From contig NC_060018.1 of NCBI RefSeq assembly GCF_021134715.1, positions 4,853,501-4,917,500 of the forward strand: a DNA stretch of 64,000 bases. Direction: 5' to 3'. The notes under the pieces are model-generated. The model was given only the letters and a program-made list of their open reading frames with translations, did no database searches and was not told the DNA's origin. Each line of letters opens with the position of its first letter. The first letter of the stretch is position 1. This DNA comes from Daphnia pulex (lineage: Eukaryota; Arthropoda; Branchiopoda; Diplostraca; Daphniidae). The position numbers were made by a program, and so were the translations under genes. Shown piece by piece: positions 60,201-64,000 of the stretch.

Positions 60201-62145
60201 TGATAGCGAGACAAAGAGAGGTCGATTGCAACTGTCACTGCCAACCGTCGCCAGTCAAGGTGACATTCGACGACCCGAATTTTTCCAGCAAGCGCACCAA
60301 CATTACAACTATAGCGCACAATCCGACTCGGACGGGAAACAAAAGCGCCAAGGCTTGTCTATTGGAGTAATGATGATGTTAATTAATAAAACATGGCGAG
60401 CGCGTGCGCAACACAAAAGGATCGGCAACCGCAACCGGATCAGTCGCCGAACCTCATTTCTGAGGGGCGCTGAAAGGACCACGGGCAGTCCAGAAGGAGG
60501 TATCGGCGTCAAATCTAATTTTAGAAACAAAAAATAAGGGGGGAGGGGGGTCTATGTTCACGATTCTTGGCAACGTGTTAGTCTAGCGCGGTTGCGAAGG
60601 CGATTTTCTTGCAGCAGATGCGATTGACCCCCATCCATCCATCCATCCATCTGCCAGGATCTTTAATTGGTTTGATTTGTCCTCTTTAGCAGACTTAGTC
60701 TTTAGATATATATTCTCCTTTCGATGGGCATTGCCCGGCGCGACGTATTAATCTAGCATCAAAACTAATAGTATCCGGTTCTTACCCAAATCTCCGAAAT
60801 CCAGCTTATCCAGGAAAGGATCGGCGACTGGAAGCTGTAAACGGGAAAAAAGAAGAAAATACAGAATTCTTAGGATATGAGTCAAATGATATAAGCAACT
60901 AGAATGAATGCGTCATAAACGAAAACAAACGCAGAACATTCTGGCGTTTCTTATCTCTTTCATTTGTTTTGTTGATTTTTCTCAAATAAAGATTTCGTCA
61001 TTCCTTTCTTTTTCTAAATCGAGTTCACTGATGGGTACAGGAGCTGCATTATGATGCAAGACACCATCAAGACAAACAGTTTACGACGTCTCTTTAGCAG
61101 ATTACAAATCATTTCACAAACCAAGCAAAGACTTAACAAATTAAAAGAAAATAAACTTACTCCTCTGGAATCGCGGAATAGTATGGCTGAATGGTTGGGA
61201 TCAAACGAGGCGCTATCGCCGGTTCGCAGGGCGCCCGGAATTCCGGCGCCTAGGGAGGCTCTTCGACGATCATCGCCGCGCCGGATCAAAGCACCTGCGT
61301 TAAGAAAACAAACAAATATACACACATGATCAAGTTTGCGATCTTTACGGTCTCTGCTCGAACAAACTGAAAATATCGGCACACGGAGCTCGGATACCGG
61401 GTTTCTCACGTAAACTCGCAACGCGGATGAATTTGCTTGAGGAGCGCACAGCAAAGAAGGGAGATGCGGACTTGACCGATTGGGCGGGCGAAGGGGGCGG
61501 TGTCGTTGTAATGGGCGAACCCAAGGATTTGTTCGTAGGGTTAGGAATGAAGAGACGGGCAGCGGGTGCGCAGTTGGCGGCATAACTGACTTCGCACATG
61601 ACCGGAGTACTGAAGCGCAAAAAATGTAACGTATGGCTCAACTCGTTCCAAAAATCCGACAATCCAGGGCTAGGAGGAGGATTAGTTTGTATGGCACTGG
61701 ATCTATTCAGTTCAGATCGAACATCTTTGGATCCATTTTTTGTCTCGGCAATCAATGATACATCACGAGCGCCCGCTGGATTGTCGGCATAATTGGACGG
61801 GCAAGTTGGCGGACAGAAGACTTTAGCACACGATAAAGGCTGAGATTGGGCGATTCGAATTCGGACGGAATCTTTGGCAAGGAGAGGCGAAAGTTCGGCC
61901 AAGGTCAGTTGGCGGCCAGGCGAGCTCCAATCTTTGGAATGAGCAGCCAAATTTCGGGGCCATGCATCAGCTTCGGCACTGCCAACGGAAGCCAGTGAGG
62001 ACCAGTGGAAGACATATCGGAGCGGAGAAATACCCTCCTGCTCCTCGCAGCTATCGACCGGGCGATGAGCTACGCAGCAGCAGAGGCAGCAGCGTTTCGG
62101 CGAAAAACCACATTGCAATGAAGGCAACGAATTGCACAGTCCCAT
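57272..62145 (-). CDS. SNF4Agamma: AMP-activated protein kinase gamma subunit (CBS-domain energy sensor)
   Basis: Shared exons: 61161-61294, 60786-60834, 58695-58829, 58469-58621, 58221-58399, 57958-58161, 57748-57894, 57597-57690 and 57272-57531. With the first exon 61410-62145 they join to 2091 nt, 696 aa. The four CBS motifs match [36 protein letters not shown] with [19 protein letters not shown] with [14 protein letters not shown] with DIYSKFDVI, and VHRLVVVD with VISLSDIL. Nucleotide-contact Arg, His and Asp positions known from mammalian gamma-1 are kept. It is the regulatory subunit that binds AMP/ADP/ATP in the AMPK heterotrimer. Beyond the usual C-terminus there is an extra tail of about 85 residues with acidic clusters. 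The N-terminal region ([18 protein letters not shown], then LDKLDFGDL) resembles vertebrate PRKAG2-type extensions. Confidence 0.93.
57895..57957 (-). other. 63-nt stop-free intron inside AMPK-gamma
   Basis: GTAATG donor and TTACAG acceptor lie between FDVI and [10 protein letters not shown]. The length is a multiple of three and the frame has no stop, so retention would insert 21 residues (starting [12 protein letters not shown]) next to the third CBS motif. Confidence 0.85.
59539..59692 (-). CDS. SNF4Agamma: Possible first exon of a short AMPK-gamma isoform
   Basis: The ATG at 59692 encodes [20 protein letters not shown] and continues acidic to AYEEA. A phase-1 donor (GCAG/GTTCTG, weak) would join the exon at 58829 (starting AT GAC GAA). 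This gives a gamma-1-like short protein that bypasses the exons at 61.2 and 60.8 kb. An alternative donor GCAG/GTGCTT eight codons upstream (GCTTATGAG... side) also fits phase 1. Confidence 0.35.
60631..60650. repeat. (CATC)5 microsatellite
   Basis: Five perfect CATC units in the intron upstream of the 58829 exon of AMPK-gamma. Confidence 0.9.
61410..62145 (-). CDS. SNF4Agamma: Alternative first coding exon of AMPK-gamma (MGLCNS form)
   Basis: The ATG at 62145 is preceded by an in-frame TGA and opens a 245-codon exon. The donor TTAC/GTGAGA at 61410 is in phase 1, as the shared exon at 61294 requires. A nearby GTAAAG donor is in the wrong phase. The N-terminus MGLCNSL has Gly2, Cys4 and Ser6, followed by a Cys cluster (CCLCCC), a pattern typical of myristoylated and palmitoylated proteins. 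The middle is Ser/Pro-rich ([28 protein letters not shown]). Splicing to the shared exon is inferred from phase only. Confidence 0.6.
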
Positions 62146-62695
62146 AACCCTTGCATTAAGGACACTGGAACTGTCCGAATCGGCCGAGACTCAGCCAAAC
62201 ACCTGCGACGTGCCAGAGAGTCGAGATGCTACTGACTTACACACTACGTTTGTGTTGGCATAACAATTAAAAATGACGACAAAAGGAAAAGATGTGACGT
62301 TCAAAAAGCATTTTTTGGCTCGGTAAAAGGTTGGAACCGAATCATCGACCGAGAACAAAAGATCAACGCTGAACAAACACGCTCTGCGCATGTGAAAAGA
62401 AGCGGTTCACTGGCGAGCATAAAGTATCTATCATCACAATTTTATCGATTTCTTGCACATTTACTATCCCACTCGTTTTTTTTCTTCTTCTTCTTTATTG
62501 TGTGTACATCCCTCCCACATCTAGGCCGGCTTGTGATCGAATCGCACCGACATAAACTAGTAATTCCCATTAACCAGTCTGATCTCGTCACGAGGAGACA
62601 ACCAAAAAATCTTGTGACTGGCATTTCCAAGCGCAATTTTTCACCCTTTAAATACCACGGCTGTTGAAACAATTTCGATTGCGCTCCCAACTTAC

Positions 62696-62786
62696 GATGT
62701 TTTTCTTTCTCGTCTTCTTTGGACGTCGATTCTTTCGATCTCAAGTTTTTCTTGGCGTTGGAAGAGCCGAAACTGGTACGAAACAT
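62696..62786 (-). CDS. SNF4Agamma: Short alternative first exon of AMPK-gamma
   Basis: The ATG at 62786 encodes MFRTSFGSSNAKKNLRSKES and continues with a Lys/Glu-rich stretch to EKEKH. A good donor (C/GTAAGT) in phase 1 matches the shared exon at 61294. The resulting isoform would be 481 aa (1446 nt). There is no ATG ambiguity within the exon, but transcription evidence is needed. Confidence 0.5.
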
Positions 62787-63344
62787 TCCGAATGCGGCAC
62801 TTGAACAAAGAGGAAAACAATCCAGAGAACTCGAGACAGAAAATCTATGCCTGACTGAATCTTGGCACGACTATATACAATATATAAAAGCCGTGATGGT
62901 GAAACCCAAACAGGGTTCATACACTCGCTCTCCTCGTGCCGATAAGCCAAAGGGCGCACTCCCACAACTACAGAGTGACAGAGAAATAATCCAGATTTAC
63001 AAAAGTTGATAAGACAAGTGGGCAGGCCCAACCAACGATCGTACTTGGAACTGTGACTGGATCAATCCCACTTTCCCCCACACACTCTGCTTTCCCTTTA
63101 CCTTCGACTAGCTCTCACCCTACACTATACTCTCCTAGTACGTCCTGGCCATCGAGATCCAAGAGCTCTTGGAGCCGGAACAAAGAGGGCTCTCCTCCAA
63201 GCAGCCAGTCGGGGCTGCAGGAGTTTTATTTCGCCGTCTCGGAGTGAAAGAACCCCCATCACGCAGCCGGACCAGCCACCTAGCGGCGTGCATTTTAAAA
63301 TGATGCAACGAACCAACACATTTGCGGGATCACGTAATCATTAC

Positions 63345-64000
63345 CTTCTTTGACAATTTTATCGTAAATATTGTAAACAGTCTGAATTGAAGTGGTAACG
63401 TCGGAATCCGTGCGTTTCTTGGGTTTCGCCCCCATCGAATGAGAACGATCACGCATGGGCGCTGGCGGTAGTTTTTCACTTTCTTCGCTGGAGGAAGCAC
63501 GATGAACGCGGACGTGCTTGCGGACTGGCTCTGATCCGACTTCCTTCTCATGACTTCCAATGTGCGAAATGCGGCGTAGATAATGGCCCAAATCGTGAAA
63601 GAGATGGGAACTGCCGTGCGATGGGCCAGCAGGATTTGGATGCTGCTCAGTTTTTTTGTCTTCGACGCTGTGATGTTTGGTACGGTGAGACGACCAAAAG
63701 TGACGGTGAGGTTTTTCCATCGAAGAAGACGACATCTTTTGACCGTCAGTGGCGCTATCCATTTTGCTCTCATCGCCTTTTGAATGCTCATCTTGCCCTT
63801 GCGAATGCGATTTGCCGAATGGGAAAAAGTGAAATGCTTCTAAACTTAATTTGCTGAAGCTTTTAGCACGAGGGCGAGAAGGTTGACTGATGTGAGCCAC
63901 GGGATGAAACGGAAGACTTGACGGTGAATCGACAGATGCCGTTGCTGAAGGACTTTCTTCAACCAAAGACAACAAATCATTAATGAATTCAGGATCATGT
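63345..64000 (-). CDS. SNF4Agamma: Long 5' exon of AMPK-gamma, running off the window edge
   Basis: This frame is open from the window edge (HDPEFINDLLSLVEESP) to a phase-1 donor GAAG/GTAATG at 63345. It is Ser/His-rich, with RAKSFSKLSLEAFHFFPFGK, KPHRHFWSSHRTKHHS, LGHYLRRISHIGSHEKE and an end at YNIYDKIVKE. Phase 1 lets it splice directly to the shared exon at 61294. Such long low-complexity N-terminal extensions are typical of the large isoforms of fly SNF4Agamma and vertebrate PRKAG2. The start codon lies outside the window. Confidence 0.65.

Noticed and set aside
61014..61583. A 189-codon - strand frame covering 61.0-61.6 kb
   Set aside because: It is the shared AMPK-gamma exon 61161-61294 read through its acceptor into the intron and then across the 62145 exon in the wrong frame. 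The exon borders and phases explain it better.

Overview
This window is animal nuclear DNA, most likely from a branchiopod crustacean close to Daphnia. That assignment is my inference. It rests on many 60-80 nt introns in arthropod-like conserved genes, long genes with clean GT/AG splice sites, arthropod-type microRNAs, and a tandem family of secreted Tyr/Thr/Pro-rich proteins built on TTYAAPxYYTEAPKYY-like repeats. No bacterial, phage, CRISPR or operon features were seen. I joined exons by hand from conserved protein sequence, splice sites and phase. The mib1 (3114 nt), ENPP-A (2346 nt), ENPP-B (2226 nt) and AMPK-gamma (2091 nt for one isoform) joins all close in frame.

Layout. (1) 1-7.8 kb: a decayed tandem array of Tyr/Thr-rich secreted-protein genes. 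One fragment lies on the + strand (1-760) and the rest on the - strand (about 2.4-7.4 kb). They are separated by a roughly 1.3 kb purine-rich 18-bp minisatellite. No copy reads intact. (2) 7.8-10 kb: gene-poor spacer. (3) 10.0-17.2 kb: two ectonucleotide pyrophosphatase/phosphodiesterase (ENPP) paralogues, arranged tail to tail. (4) 18.1-55.8 kb (-): a complete mind bomb 1 (mib1) E3 ubiquitin ligase gene of 20 coding exons. It is stretched by a 23.8 kb intron (19925-43761) between two ankyrin-repeat exons. (5) 57.3-64 kb and beyond (-): the AMP-activated protein kinase gamma subunit. It has four CBS motifs and several alternative 5' exons, one of which runs off the window.

The most notable content lies inside the giant mib1 intron. 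There is a perfect miR-1 mature sequence with its hairpin (28291-28369, +) and a perfect miR-133 mature sequence with its hairpin (40349-40429, +). Both are antisense to mib1 and in the order miR-1 then miR-133. In vertebrates the MIR1-2/MIR133A1 cluster also lies inside an intron of MIB1, antisense and in the same order. The window therefore preserves a muscle-microRNA/Notch-ligase nested arrangement shared between a crustacean and vertebrates. The need to keep this nested unit intact could explain why the intron is so large.

The rest of the giant intron is dominated by homopolymers, CT/GA and other microsatellites. I found no convincing nested protein-coding gene in it.
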